From: Empedobacter stercoris
Lineage (GTDB): Bacteria > Bacteroidota > Bacteroidia > Flavobacteriales > Weeksellaceae
Assembly: GCF_020281205.1 (NCBI RefSeq)
Contig: NZ_JACXZC010000001.1
Span: 62,001-126,000, forward strand
DNA length: 64,000 bases
Direction: 5' to 3'
In this document: positions 56,201-63,853 of the stretch, one piece after another
How the letters are laid out: the number at the start of each line of letters is the position of its first letter
Numbering within the stretch: the stretch's first letter is position 1
Program-made: the position numbers and the translations under genes
Notes under the pieces: model-generated
The model's database searches: none
What the model saw: the letters and a program-made list of their open reading frames with translations, nothing else
Told to the model about the DNA's origin: nothing

Positions 56201-56598
56201 TATTGAAATCACCAAAAAAGATGTCGAATATTGTCACGCATTTTGATATTGCCCCAACATTTGCGACTTATTTTAGAGATTCATATAGAATGAACTTACC
56301 GCACCATGTAACATGGATGGGACAAAATCTGGAAAATGGTAAGTCAAATTTCAGAAAACAAGGTGTTCCGCTAATGCAAAACAAGAATATTTTGGATGAT
56401 TATGTTTTCGAAAATTATCATTTGTCAGGAGGGAAGTTATATCGAATCGAAAAGAATTTAACAGAAGATCTTGAACAAAATTCAAAAATGGAAGATGAGT
56501 TAAAGAATCGTATGAAGTCGTTTAAAACAAAAAACCATTCGTTGAAAAATGTTCAAAAAATGGTTCCTGATTCTTTATTTATAAAATATATTAATTAG
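53242..56598 (+). CDS. Family 2 glycosyltransferase fused to an LtaS/sulfatase-type domain (N terminus frameshifted)
   Basis: A 1118-residue membrane protein from a GTG start; the natural start is probably ATG 53171, in another frame. The N-terminal domain is a processive GT2 synthase (about 35-310): APAYNEG, VNDGSKDD (71-78), CIDVDCI (DxD-like, 147-152), GEDMEL (255-260) and QRNRWMRG (299-306, the polymer-synthase QxxRW). Transmembrane helices occupy about 325-640. The C-terminal half (about 720-1090) is an alkaline-phosphatase-superfamily domain like LtaS: FIVIEGLGR, the probable Thr nucleophile in TGRTYGVLPALTGSLP, and the metal-site ITGDHRMPE. It probably polymerises a glycan and adds phosphoglycerol- or phosphoethanolamine-type groups. 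The stop overlaps the convergent YaiO-like stop. Confidence 0.85.
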   Translation: MYGWIGLYAKGAIKSYIRKNSFTDYSLIATSSNAPTFSLIAPAYNEGATIVENVRSLLSLYYNQLEIIIVNDGSKDDSLQRLIEAYDLIKIDYFVEGNIKTKPINAIYKSSNPVFKKLVIVDKVNGGKSDALNVGINIATNDYIVCIDVDCILEQDAILKLAKPFMDEAKAKVIACGGVIRLANNCTIIDGKIVDVNLPKTRMGRAQALEYIRAFVLGRMAWSRANGLMLISGAFGAFDREIVLQCGGYDHDTVGEDMELIVRMRRYMHEQKLAYKVVNIPDPLCWTEVPESKEILTKQRNRWMRGTIETLWKHRILFFNPKYGKLGMMSYPYWFFFEFLGPIIEYIGWIIFVVLFFLGLINWHIFFPLMAFVLLYGILYSIYAILIDLMTYNVYNKKGDIPKLFLTAFIEPFTFHPFVVLAAVKGVKDFFLKNNSWGEMTRQGFGRNQAKELSVLQKMKLGFVNLVQQTTFISLIYLLLFGVSTIVEISFYKQNLTPHAHQTLFLDLFVHNIDFALDSIFIVSLIYFLLQFYSIGWAKKWVIFAYSFLIVANIGLIKYFETTLNLLGSDLFLYTFDELKLIIGASGVMNVTNIILSLVVISLLTLIFTYSYKLKIKQKYLQFSLIVLSLFAIIIPINLFVKDAENDEFSSNLVLSKSSYFFSNSLEQFAEDKITEIDFLNANSTAKNQDNRNYPDKENYPFLYQDDNQNFFAKQFNLSTEKPNVVFIVIEGLGRAYSNDGAYLGSFTPYIDQLSKKSLYWENGLSTTGRTYGVLPALTGSLPFAENGFMEQNNLPQHFNLYNLLKSNGYKTGYFYGGDADFDFMSKYLDYSQVETIIDEDDYGNDYAKIPSNNGFSWGYDDHSVFKKYLTIQKEDSQPYFNVLMTLATHSPFLINNVEKYNKQFDKLVETRNYDATTLATIKKYKQQLVTFLSVDDALKNFFETYQKRSDFNQTIFVITGDHRMPEVPMETKIDRFHVPIIVYSPLLKSPKKMSNIVTHFDIAPTFATYFRDSYRMNLPHHVTWMGQNLENGKSNFRKQGVPLMQNKNILDDYVFENYHLSGGKLYRIEKNLTEDLEQNSKMEDELKNRMKSFKTKNHSLKNVQKMVPDSLFIKYIN

Positions 56599-57842
56599 AA
56601 TTTTCGACTGTACGAAATACTTACATCATATTGATTTCCTTTTTGATTTGGACGATATTCCTGGTTATAATAATTTGCACCGATTGTAATTAAATTCAAA
56701 TCTTTGATCGAAAAATTATAATTAGCTCCAATTTTAAAGGATTTCAATTTGTAAGTAGTATTTTCTAAAAGATTATTGTTAAAATCTTCTGGAGAAATCC
56801 CTGTTCCTATCGCTAAACTTAAATAATTATTAGCATCACCCGTATAATAACGCGTTGTAAAGGTATACGAATGAGAGATGTTATGATCGCTTGGAGTAAC
56901 AAATGCTCTTAAGTTAAACCAATAATTTTTGTAGTATTTTCCGATAGATCCTGTAAACATCCAAACATCATCAGAAAAATGAAGTTGACGATATCCTAAT
57001 TCAGCTTCAAAACTCTTTGGTAAATTTGCATACAATGATGCCCCTGTACGGTATTTTGGGAAAATACCATCACTATCTGAATATCCACCACCAATATACA
57101 TGTAAAATGTCTTAGAGAGTCTCGGATAAGCTTCTACTTCGTATTGTACACCATTATCTTTAAATTTGTTGGCGTAATTCACTTTAATAATCAATGAGCC
57201 CAAAGCAGTTTGACGTTTGTAACTGACTGAAACTTGATGCCAATCATCAGCAAATTGTTTATCGAAATGTGAATAATTGTAATTTACACCAATTGCATTT
57301 TTCGTATTATTAATTTCGATGCGATTAGCCAATTCGCGTGCTTCCGTATTTTTAGGATTAATCGCAATTAATTCTTTGATTGTTTCTGATGCATCACTAT
57401 AAAGATCCCCTGAATTCTGAATCTTAGCTTTTAACAATAATAGTTCTTCATGCTTAGGGTATTTAATTAAACCACGATCAATGATAGATATAGCTTCTGT
57501 ATAATTCTCATTCCAATATTCAAGCGAAGTGTAGGCCAAATAAAAATCAGTTGAAGGATCCATGGTTTTTTCTATATTCTGAAAAACTTTTCGAGCTTCA
57601 TCCGTTTCATCATTCCATGTGTAAATTCTTCCCAAGAAAACAGCTATATCAGTATATTCTGGAGATTGTGCTAAAGCTTGTAAAGCTAATTTCTTTGCAG
57701 CTGTATAATCTTTTTCTTCGAAAGCTTTGTGTCGAGCTTCTAGAAATAAATCATCTGAACTTTTTGTTTCTTGACCGTAAGAAAATAAAGGTAAAAAGGT
57801 AAGAGTAAATAGGGCCTTTCTTAAAAATGATTGTTGAATCAT
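56595..57842 (-). CDS. YaiO-like TPR/beta-barrel outer-membrane protein
   Basis: A 415-residue exported protein: signal peptide (MIQQSFLRKALFTLTFLPLFSYGQ), tetratricopeptide-like helices (about 28-185, including DYTAAKKLALQALAQSP and NYTEAISIIDRGLIKYP), and a C-terminal barrel (about 190-415, alternating aromatic strands ending SISYSRKF). This is the YaiO family layout and resembles a short PgaA, which guides poly-GlcNAc across the outer membrane. It faces the GT2-sulfatase gene tail to tail, with stop codons overlapping at 56595-56598 and no terminator, and likely exports that glycan. Confidence 0.87.
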   Translation of the reverse strand: MIQQSFLRKALFTLTFLPLFSYGQETKSSDDLFLEARHKAFEEKDYTAAKKLALQALAQSPEYTDIAVFLGRIYTWNDETDEARKVFQNIEKTMDPSTDFYLAYTSLEYWNENYTEAISIIDRGLIKYPKHEELLLLKAKIQNSGDLYSDASETIKELIAINPKNTEARELANRIEINNTKNAIGVNYNYSHFDKQFADDWHQVSVSYKRQTALGSLIIKVNYANKFKDNGVQYEVEAYPRLSKTFYMYIGGGYSDSDGIFPKYRTGASLYANLPKSFEAELGYRQLHFSDDVWMFTGSIGKYYKNYWFNLRAFVTPSDHNISHSYTFTTRYYTGDANNYLSLAIGTGISPEDFNNNLLENTTYKLKSFKIGANYNFSIKDLNLITIGANYYNQEYRPNQKGNQYDVSISYSRKF

Positions 57843-57894
57843 GTGTTAAAAACGTACTTTGTTAAAGCGATAAAGATATAATTATTTGAAGCAT

Positions 57895-57927
57895 AAAAAA
57901 AGCCCAAGAAAATAAATTCTTGAGCTT
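57895..57927 (-). terminator. Terminator of the second tRNA cluster
   Basis: On the minus strand AAGCTCAAGAA pairs with TTCTTGGGCTT (one G-U), followed by a T run, directly after tRNA-Leu. Confidence 0.75.
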
Positions 57928-57932
57928 TGTTG

Positions 57933-58016
57933 TACCTCAGGCGGGACTTGAACCCGCACGTCCTAATGGACACAGGATTTTAAGTCCTGCGTGTCTACCA
58001 ATTCCACCACCAAGGC
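57933..58016 (-). tRNA. tRNA-Leu (anticodon TAA)
   Basis: 84 nt, sequence identical to the copies at 43596-43679 and 58142-58225; last gene of the minus-strand cluster. Confidence 0.95.
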
Positions 58017-58040
58017 ATCCACTTCTAAGAAAGAAGTTGA

Positions 58041-58112
58041 GCGGGAAACGAGACTCGAACTCGCAACATTCAGCTTGGAAGGCTGACGCTCTACCAATTG
58101 AGCTATTCCCGC
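58041..58112 (-). tRNA. tRNA-Gly (anticodon TCC)
   Basis: 72 nt, identical to the two Gly-TCC genes near 43.5 kb. Confidence 0.95.
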
Positions 58113-58141
58113 GTGTAAATTGTCAAAATCAAATTAAAAAG

Positions 58142-58225
58142 TACCTCAGGCGGGACTTGAACCCGCACGTCCTAATGGACACAGGATTTTAAGTCCTGCG
58201 TGTCTACCAATTCCACCACCAAGGC
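58142..58225 (-). tRNA. tRNA-Leu (anticodon TAA)
   Basis: 84 nt, third identical Leu-TAA gene of the window. Its flanks also match those of the 43.6 kb copy. Confidence 0.95.
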
Positions 58226-58258
58226 AAAATTTGATTTTTGAATTTAATATTTCAAAGA

Positions 58259-58330
58259 GCGGGAAACGGGGCTCGAACCCGCGACCTCAACCTTGGCAAG
58301 GTTGCGCTCTACCAGCTGAGCTATTCTCGC
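58259..58330 (-). tRNA. tRNA-Gly (anticodon GCC)
   Basis: 72 nt; anticodon loop TTGCCAA gives GCC. First gene of the cluster on the minus strand. The acceptor stem GCGAGAA/TTCCCGC has one A-C mismatch at the fourth pair, unlike the perfectly paired Gly-TCC copies. Confidence 0.92.
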
Positions 58331-58418
58331 GATTGGAGTGCAAATATATAAAATCAATTTCTAATAATCCAAATGAAATTTGAATATAATTTCAAAAATA
58401 TAGTTGCACTTCTATTAA

Positions 58419-59267
58419 TTAGTTGATAGGCATTAACATATCAGCTACTTCTTTTATTTTATCTTTCATCTTTTTACGGTGAACGATCATATCAACGAAG
58501 CCTTTTTCTAATAAAAATTCAGAAGTTTGGAATCCTTCTGGTAAATCTCTACCAATTGTTTCTTTGATAACACGTGGTCCAGCGAATCCAATTAATGCGC
58601 CTGGCTCAGCCATAATCACGTCACCAATAGATCCGAAAGAAGCTGTAATACCTCCGAAAGATGGATTCGTTAACACTGTAATGTAAGGAATATTGTGGTC
58701 TGCTAATTGAATTAATTTAGCTTCTACTTTTGCTAATTGCATTAACGAAATTGCAGCTTCCATCATACGCGCTCCACCTGATTGTGTAATGATTACATAC
58801 GGTGTTTTGTGTTTGATTGAATAATCAATTGCACGTGCGATTTTTTCTCCCATTACAGAACCTAAAGAACCTCCAATGAATTTGAAATCCATACAAGAAA
58901 TAGTAATGTCACGGCCATGAATTTTTCCAGTCGCATTGCGAATAGAATCTGTCATTCCCGTTTTCTTTTTAATTTCTTTTAAACGATCTTTATAAGGCTT
59001 TGTATCTGTCCAATTCAAAGGGTCTTTACTTTCTACTTTTGTGTCTAATTCTGTAAATTTTCCTTCGTCAAATAAGATGTCAAAGTATTCTTGAGAACCA
59101 ATTTGTACGTGATGATCATCCTCTGGACTTACATACGCGTTCGCTTTTAATTCTTCAGTTTCGATAATTTTTCCTGATGGTGTTTTGTACCATAAGCCTT
59201 TCTTAACGTCTTTTTTTGACTCTGTAGGCGTTGTAATATTTTTCTTGCTTCTTATAAACCAAGGCAT
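58419..59267 (-). CDS. accD: Acetyl-CoA carboxylase carboxyltransferase subunit beta (zinc ribbon degenerate)
   Basis: A 282-residue AccD, which with AccA transfers the carboxyl group from biotin to acetyl-CoA for fatty acid synthesis. The crotonase-like core is intact: [38 protein letters not shown], and [30 protein letters not shown]. The N-terminal zinc ribbon normally has four Cys (CPxC ... CPxCGHH); here the same positions read WYKTPSGK and SPEDDHH, with no cysteines. As far as I know this loss is usual in flavobacterial AccD. It lies 41 bp after fbaA on the same strand. Confidence 0.95.
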   Translation of the reverse strand: MPWFIRSKKNITTPTESKKDVKKGLWYKTPSGKIIETEELKANAYVSPEDDHHVQIGSQEYFDILFDEGKFTELDTKVESKDPLNWTDTKPYKDRLKEIKKKTGMTDSIRNATGKIHGRDITISCMDFKFIGGSLGSVMGEKIARAIDYSIKHKTPYVIITQSGGARMMEAAISLMQLAKVEAKLIQLADHNIPYITVLTNPSFGGITASFGSIGDVIMAEPGALIGFAGPRVIKETIGRDLPEGFQTSEFLLEKGFVDMIVHRKKMKDKIKEVADMLMPIN

Positions 59268-59308
59268 ATTCTCTGTTTTTATTTGAATAGAAAAATCTCT
59301 TTTGAAGA

Positions 59309-60376
59309 TTATCCTAAAGTATTAACATTATTTAAATCGTGGCAAGCTTGGATTAATCTTTCTTTGAAAGAAATTTCTCCTGCTCTTAACCATACACGTG
59401 GGTCGTAGTATTTTTTATTTGGAGATTCAGCACCATCTGGGTTACCAATTTGTCCTTGTAAATACGCTGCATTTTCGTCAAAATATTTGCGAACACCTTC
59501 CATAAATGCATATTGTAAATCTGTATCAATATTCATTTTAATCACTCCATAGCTAATTGCTTCTCTGATTTCTTCTAAAGTAGAACCAGAACCTCCATGG
59601 AAAACAAAATTTACAGCGTTTTCTACATTATATTTTTCGTTGATGTATTTCTGAGAGTTATCTAAAATTTTTGGTGTTAAAACAACATTACCAGGTTTGT
59701 AAACTCCGTGTACATTACCAAATGCAGCTGCAATCCAGAAATTATCAGAAACTGATTTTAAATTCTCGTAAACATAAGCTACTTCTTCTGGTTGAGTATA
59801 TAACAAAGAGTTATCAACATTAGAATTGTCAACGCCATCTTCTTCACCTCCTGTGATACCTAATTCCATTTCCAACGTCATTCCGACTTTAGACATTCGA
59901 TCTAAGTATCTTTTACACGTTTCTACGTTTTCTTCTAATGGCTCTTCAGATAAGTCTAACATATGAGAACTAAATAAAGTCTTTCCGAATTTATTGAAAT
60001 GTTCTTCGTTAGCATCCATAATACCATCAATCCAAGGTAATAATTTTTTTGCACAATGGTCAGTATGTAAAATTACTGTAGCTCCATATGCCTCAGCTAA
60101 TGTATGAATATGTTTTGCACCTGCAATAGCTCCTTTAATAGCAGAAAGTTGATTTTCACCTTTTAATCCTTTTCCAGCATTAAAAGCAGAACCTCCGTTA
60201 GAAAATTGAATAATAAGAGGAGAGTTGACTTCTACTGCAGCTTCCATTGCAGCATTAACTGTATCTGAACCAATGACATTACACGCAGGTAAAGCGTACT
60301 GATTAGCTTTTGCATCATTAATGATGTCTTGAACTAATGAACCGGTTGCAACCCCGGCTGGAAATTTTCTGCTCAT
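59309..60376 (-). CDS. fbaA: Class II fructose-bisphosphate aldolase
   Basis: A 355-residue zinc-dependent aldolase interconverting fructose 1,6-bisphosphate with glyceraldehyde 3-phosphate and dihydroxyacetone phosphate. Length and blocks match the FbaA-A subgroup: [16 protein letters not shown] (catalytic Asp and zinc His), [17 protein letters not shown] (Glu ligand and active-site loop), [13 protein letters not shown] (His ligand), VFHGGSGS (His ligand and phosphate site) and [11 protein letters not shown]. Followed by accD with a short gap; probably cotranscribed. Confidence 0.96.
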   Translation of the reverse strand: MSRKFPAGVATGSLVQDIINDAKANQYALPACNVIGSDTVNAAMEAAVEVNSPLIIQFSNGGSAFNAGKGLKGENQLSAIKGAIAGAKHIHTLAEAYGATVILHTDHCAKKLLPWIDGIMDANEEHFNKFGKTLFSSHMLDLSEEPLEENVETCKRYLDRMSKVGMTLEMELGITGGEEDGVDNSNVDNSLLYTQPEEVAYVYENLKSVSDNFWIAAAFGNVHGVYKPGNVVLTPKILDNSQKYINEKYNVENAVNFVFHGGSGSTLEEIREAISYGVIKMNIDTDLQYAFMEGVRKYFDENAAYLQGQIGNPDGAESPNKKYYDPRVWLRAGEISFKERLIQACHDLNNVNTLG

Positions 60377-60396
60377 TATGTTAGTATTTTGTGAAA

Positions 60397-60404
60397 CAAA
60401 TATA
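60397..60404 (-). promoter_or_regulatory. Possible -7 box of fbaA
   Basis: On the minus strand TATATTTG matches TAnnTTTG, 20 bp upstream of the fbaA ATG; a -33 TTG is not evident. Confidence 0.4.
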
Positions 60405-60413
60405 GATGTTTTT

Positions 60414-63017
60414 TTAGAAAGGATAATTAATTCCGAAGTGTAATCTTGGTTTCAAGATATTAAAATTATCAAATTGCCAACGTTCACCTATTTCGTATGA
60501 AGGATCATAAATTTTGTAACCTAAATCAAATCTTACAATTGCAAACGTACCAATGTGGTAACGGAAACCTACACCAGACCCAATTCCTAATTCTTTATAA
60601 AAATCTTTGAACTTGAATAATGTTTCTTGTCGATCTTTATTAACGCCCCAAATATTACCAGCATCAATAAAATATGCACCTTCTAAACTTCCGAAAAGAT
60701 GGAAACGATATTCAGCATTGAATAACAATTTCATACTCTCAAATTCTAAACTCTGATTTTTTGAATTGATACGAGGTTTACTTCCAGGACCTAATGTCAA
60801 TGGAGCCCAACCACGCACATCATTTGCACCTCCTGCCGAATAACTTCTTACAAATGGCGCTGTGTCTGAATTTCCGTAAGGTTGAATAATACCAAATAAA
60901 AATCGACCAGCTATGCTTGAATTAGAATTCATTTTAAATTTTCGACGAACATCAATGTCCAATTTTACGAATTGAGAATAAGGAATGCCAAAAATTAATC
61001 CTGCTTGATTTCCATCTCGATCAGGTTCAGCTTTATTAAAACCAAAGGCTTTGTCCAAACCTCGTAAAATATTTCCAGCTAACTCAATTCTAGCTTGTAT
61101 AAACCACGGATTACTTTTTGGACGAAAGGCGTTTTCTTGATTGTATGTAAATTGATATATAAATGAATTAATCAATATATTTTGAGAAATGTTTGCTTTT
61201 CTGTATAACATGTTTTCAAAATCAACATATAATCTTGCATCTTCTCCTGTTAACGAGTTCTGAAATCCTTTGTCTGCCTCAATAGCGTCTGTTAATTCAT
61301 CATCTGTTACATAAATTGGTGCATCTGGATTGTATTCGTAATAGAGTTTTTTTACTTCTTCTTTTGTTGTATTATCTCTAGTAAAAACTTCGTAATAGCG
61401 ATCTTTTTTACGATTATTGATAAATTCAGTGTTGAAAATAGAGACTTTGTGTTGAAATTCTGAACTCGAAATATCCATATCAAAACCAAAGCCATAAGTT
61501 GTTTTATCTAAACCTACATTTTTCTGCGTACTTGCATTCATTCTGATTGCCGATTCAGCAGAGAAACGTTTAGGTAAAATATTGTCAAGATTAATAGGTG
61601 TTAACAAATAAGGAAACTTCAATTTGGTTTCAATTCCAACTTCGTAAGCATTCAAGAAAGCTTTATTCATCGAGAAATCTTTGTTAACCGAACCCAATGT
61701 TCCTTTTAACGTTGTTTCTAAATTTTCTCCTCCACCAAATAAATTCCTCGAAGTTAAGGTCATCCCGGGAGAAATTGCAAAATTCATATAACGAGAAGCG
61801 TAACTTTCGACAAATAAATTCAAATCGTATTTCTTTTTAGGCGTAAAAAAAACATCAACATTCAAAATCGAATCTTGTTTGGTTATTCTAAATCCATGTA
61901 AGTTGATATTTTCTTTTTTGAAAATATTTCGTTTTGTTTGAATTTCTTGTCGTTGGCGATACAATTGATTTGGTCGAATTACAAATGCATCTGTAAAATA
62001 TCGAGGACGATATTCTGGTTCTTTTGTATAAAAAACGTTGTAATCTTTGTATTCCTTTTTGATTAATGAACTTTCGTCATCAACTATATTGCGCGAATCA
62101 GCATAGATATTGACCTTCCCAAAACGATATTGCGTAAAAGGAGTAATACTATCAATTTTCAACGAATCTTGACTAAGTTTATCAATAAACATTGTAACAT
62201 CAAGGCGCTTATTGCTTTTTAATGTATCCGCTTCAAAGTATAAATCTTCTCCCGTGTCATTAAAATCATAGTAACCTCTGTTCTTTAATAAATCAACAAT
62301 ACGATCACGTTCTTCTTCAAATTTATCAAAGTTGTATTGATCTCCAGCATGTAACACAGTTTGTTTTCCCAAAGGAGAATTTAAGTATTCTTCAATTTTA
62401 ACGTCAGAAATTTTTTGAGTAAACGTTTCGATATAAGATGGTTCATCTAATTTTATATCATAAATGGTTTCTGCTTTTTTCGAAACCGAATCTTTGTCAT
62501 AAGAAACAGCTACTTTCGAATCGAAATAACCTTTGTCATGAAATAATCGATTTAAGTTCTTTGCCGAAAATTCTGACTGTTCTTCGTCTAATAAAATTGG
62601 TGCTTCACCTTGGCTAAAATAAAGACGTTCTTTCCACAAACTTTGTCCAACATATTGGTTCAGATTATTTTTTGTTAACAAACTATCCAATAACTTTTGG
62701 TTACGGAAAGGGGCGTCTACACGATAATATTCCTGAAATGTCTCATCAAACTTTGCAGGCGACCAATTGTATACCCATTGCCAAAGAGGAAAAAATCCTA
62801 AGAACTTTCCAGCAGGCTTTTGTTTTACATAATCACTTAAATCTTTGTTGATTATTGCCTTTTTCTTCTTTATATCAGGATCCTCTTTATCGTATTCAAA
62901 TTTGTTTTTTACAAACAAATATTCTCCTTCAGGAACTTTTTTAGTTGTACTACAGCTATAAAAAAGTAATCCCAAACAAGAGATAAGTGCTATATTTGTT
63001 GTAATTTTTTTTTGCAT
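60414..63017 (-). CDS. tamL: TamL-type BamA/TamA family outer-membrane lipoprotein
   Basis: An 867-residue Omp85 protein of the Bacteroidota-specific TamL group. The start at 63017 gives a lipoprotein signal (MQKKITTNIALISCLGLLFYSC, Cys22) followed by STTKKVPEGEYL. POTRA-like repeats occupy about 40-420 (for example NLNRLFHDKGYFDSKVAVSY and IVDLLKNRGYYDF). The C-terminal barrel carries RSYSAGGANDVRGWAPLTLGPG, the Omp85 VRGW lid-lock motif, and ends in a terminal aromatic strand RLHFGINYPF. TamL is thought to work with TamB in envelope assembly. Its ATG is 4 bp from the divergent methyltransferase ATG. Confidence 0.92.
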   Translation of the reverse strand: MQKKITTNIALISCLGLLFYSCSTTKKVPEGEYLFVKNKFEYDKEDPDIKKKKAIINKDLSDYVKQKPAGKFLGFFPLWQWVYNWSPAKFDETFQEYYRVDAPFRNQKLLDSLLTKNNLNQYVGQSLWKERLYFSQGEAPILLDEEQSEFSAKNLNRLFHDKGYFDSKVAVSYDKDSVSKKAETIYDIKLDEPSYIETFTQKISDVKIEEYLNSPLGKQTVLHAGDQYNFDKFEEERDRIVDLLKNRGYYDFNDTGEDLYFEADTLKSNKRLDVTMFIDKLSQDSLKIDSITPFTQYRFGKVNIYADSRNIVDDESSLIKKEYKDYNVFYTKEPEYRPRYFTDAFVIRPNQLYRQRQEIQTKRNIFKKENINLHGFRITKQDSILNVDVFFTPKKKYDLNLFVESYASRYMNFAISPGMTLTSRNLFGGGENLETTLKGTLGSVNKDFSMNKAFLNAYEVGIETKLKFPYLLTPINLDNILPKRFSAESAIRMNASTQKNVGLDKTTYGFGFDMDISSSEFQHKVSIFNTEFINNRKKDRYYEVFTRDNTTKEEVKKLYYEYNPDAPIYVTDDELTDAIEADKGFQNSLTGEDARLYVDFENMLYRKANISQNILINSFIYQFTYNQENAFRPKSNPWFIQARIELAGNILRGLDKAFGFNKAEPDRDGNQAGLIFGIPYSQFVKLDIDVRRKFKMNSNSSIAGRFLFGIIQPYGNSDTAPFVRSYSAGGANDVRGWAPLTLGPGSKPRINSKNQSLEFESMKLLFNAEYRFHLFGSLEGAYFIDAGNIWGVNKDRQETLFKFKDFYKELGIGSGVGFRYHIGTFAIVRFDLGYKIYDPSYEIGERWQFDNFNILKPRLHFGINYPF
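62991..62998 (+). promoter_or_regulatory. Possible -7 box of the TrmH-family gene, inside tamL
   Basis: TATATTTG on the plus strand, 23 bp before the methyltransferase ATG, within the tamL signal-peptide coding region. No clear -33 element. Confidence 0.4.
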
Positions 63018-63021
63018 AAAT

Positions 63022-63765
63022 ATGTTATCAAATAACGTTATTAAGATAATAACATCTCTCGGTTCTAAAAAATATAGACAAAAATATAATTTGTTTGTCG
63101 TAGAAGGTGTTAAAAATATTGGGGAAGTTATAAAAAGTTCTATAAATATTAAAGAATTATTTATAATTGAAGACTTTTGGCCCGAAGCAACACACATCAA
63201 AAAGACATTTATAGAAGAAAAAGAGTTGAAAAAGATCAGTTTCTTAACAACTCCTAATGTTGGCCTTGCACTTTGTGAATTACCAAATTATGATGAAAAT
63301 ATCCAATTAAAAGGTTTGTCGATTGCGTTGGATGATATTCGAGATCCAGGAAATTTAGGCACAATTATCCGTTTGGCTGATTGGTTTGGTGTAGAGGATA
63401 TTCTTTGTTCCAAAGAATCAGTTGATATGTACAACCCAAAAGTTGTGATGTCGACAATGGGATCTTTTACACGAGTGAAGGTGCATTATATTGATTTAGA
63501 AAAATATTTATCCCAATATAAAGGAAACATTTTCGGAACTTTTATGGAAGGAGAGTCTATATACGAGCAGATACTTCCACAAGAAGGTATATTGGTAATG
63601 GGGAACGAAGCAAATGGTATCTCAAAAGAAATTGAGGCGTTGACGACAAATAAACTAAGCATTCCGTTTTTTGGGACAAATGGTTCTACAGAAAGTCTAA
63701 ACGTTGCCGTTGCAACAAGTGTCATCTTAGGCGAGTTTAAGTCTCAACTTTCGCACAAATCATAA
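63022..63765 (+). CDS. TrmH/SpoU-family RNA 2'-O-methyltransferase
   Basis: A 247-residue SPOUT methyltransferase that methylates a ribose 2'-OH in rRNA or tRNA using S-adenosylmethionine. The N-terminal part (about 1-90, KYRQKYNLFVVEGVKNIGEVI) is the SpoU substrate-binding domain. The knotted catalytic domain shows LDDIRDPGNLGTIIRLADWFG (motif 1), VMGNEANGIS (motif 2) and IPFFGTNGSTESLNVAVATSVIL (motif 3). It cannot be assigned to RlmB, TrmH or another member from sequence alone. Head to head with tamL. Confidence 0.92.
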   Translation: MLSNNVIKIITSLGSKKYRQKYNLFVVEGVKNIGEVIKSSINIKELFIIEDFWPEATHIKKTFIEEKELKKISFLTTPNVGLALCELPNYDENIQLKGLSIALDDIRDPGNLGTIIRLADWFGVEDILCSKESVDMYNPKVVMSTMGSFTRVKVHYIDLEKYLSQYKGNIFGTFMEGESIYEQILPQEGILVMGNEANGISKEIEALTTNKLSIPFFGTNGSTESLNVAVATSVILGEFKSQLSHKS

Positions 63766-63853
63766 AAAAAACTTAATGTTTGCAAACGGGTTATTATTCC
63801 ACAAATAAATATATACTTTAGTGCTAACAAACAAATAGATTAAGAAAAAACAC

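Noticed and set aside
57920-58192. 90-codon plus-strand reading frame across the second tRNA cluster
   Set aside because: It is the antisense of tRNA-Leu and tRNA-Gly genes; the peptide (GLEPARPNGHRILSP-like) is a well-known artefact of tRNA sequences.
63018-63200. Upstream extension of tamL by 61 residues
   Set aside because: It would overlap the divergent methyltransferase gene and put 61 residues ahead of an excellent lipoprotein signal peptide starting at 63017.
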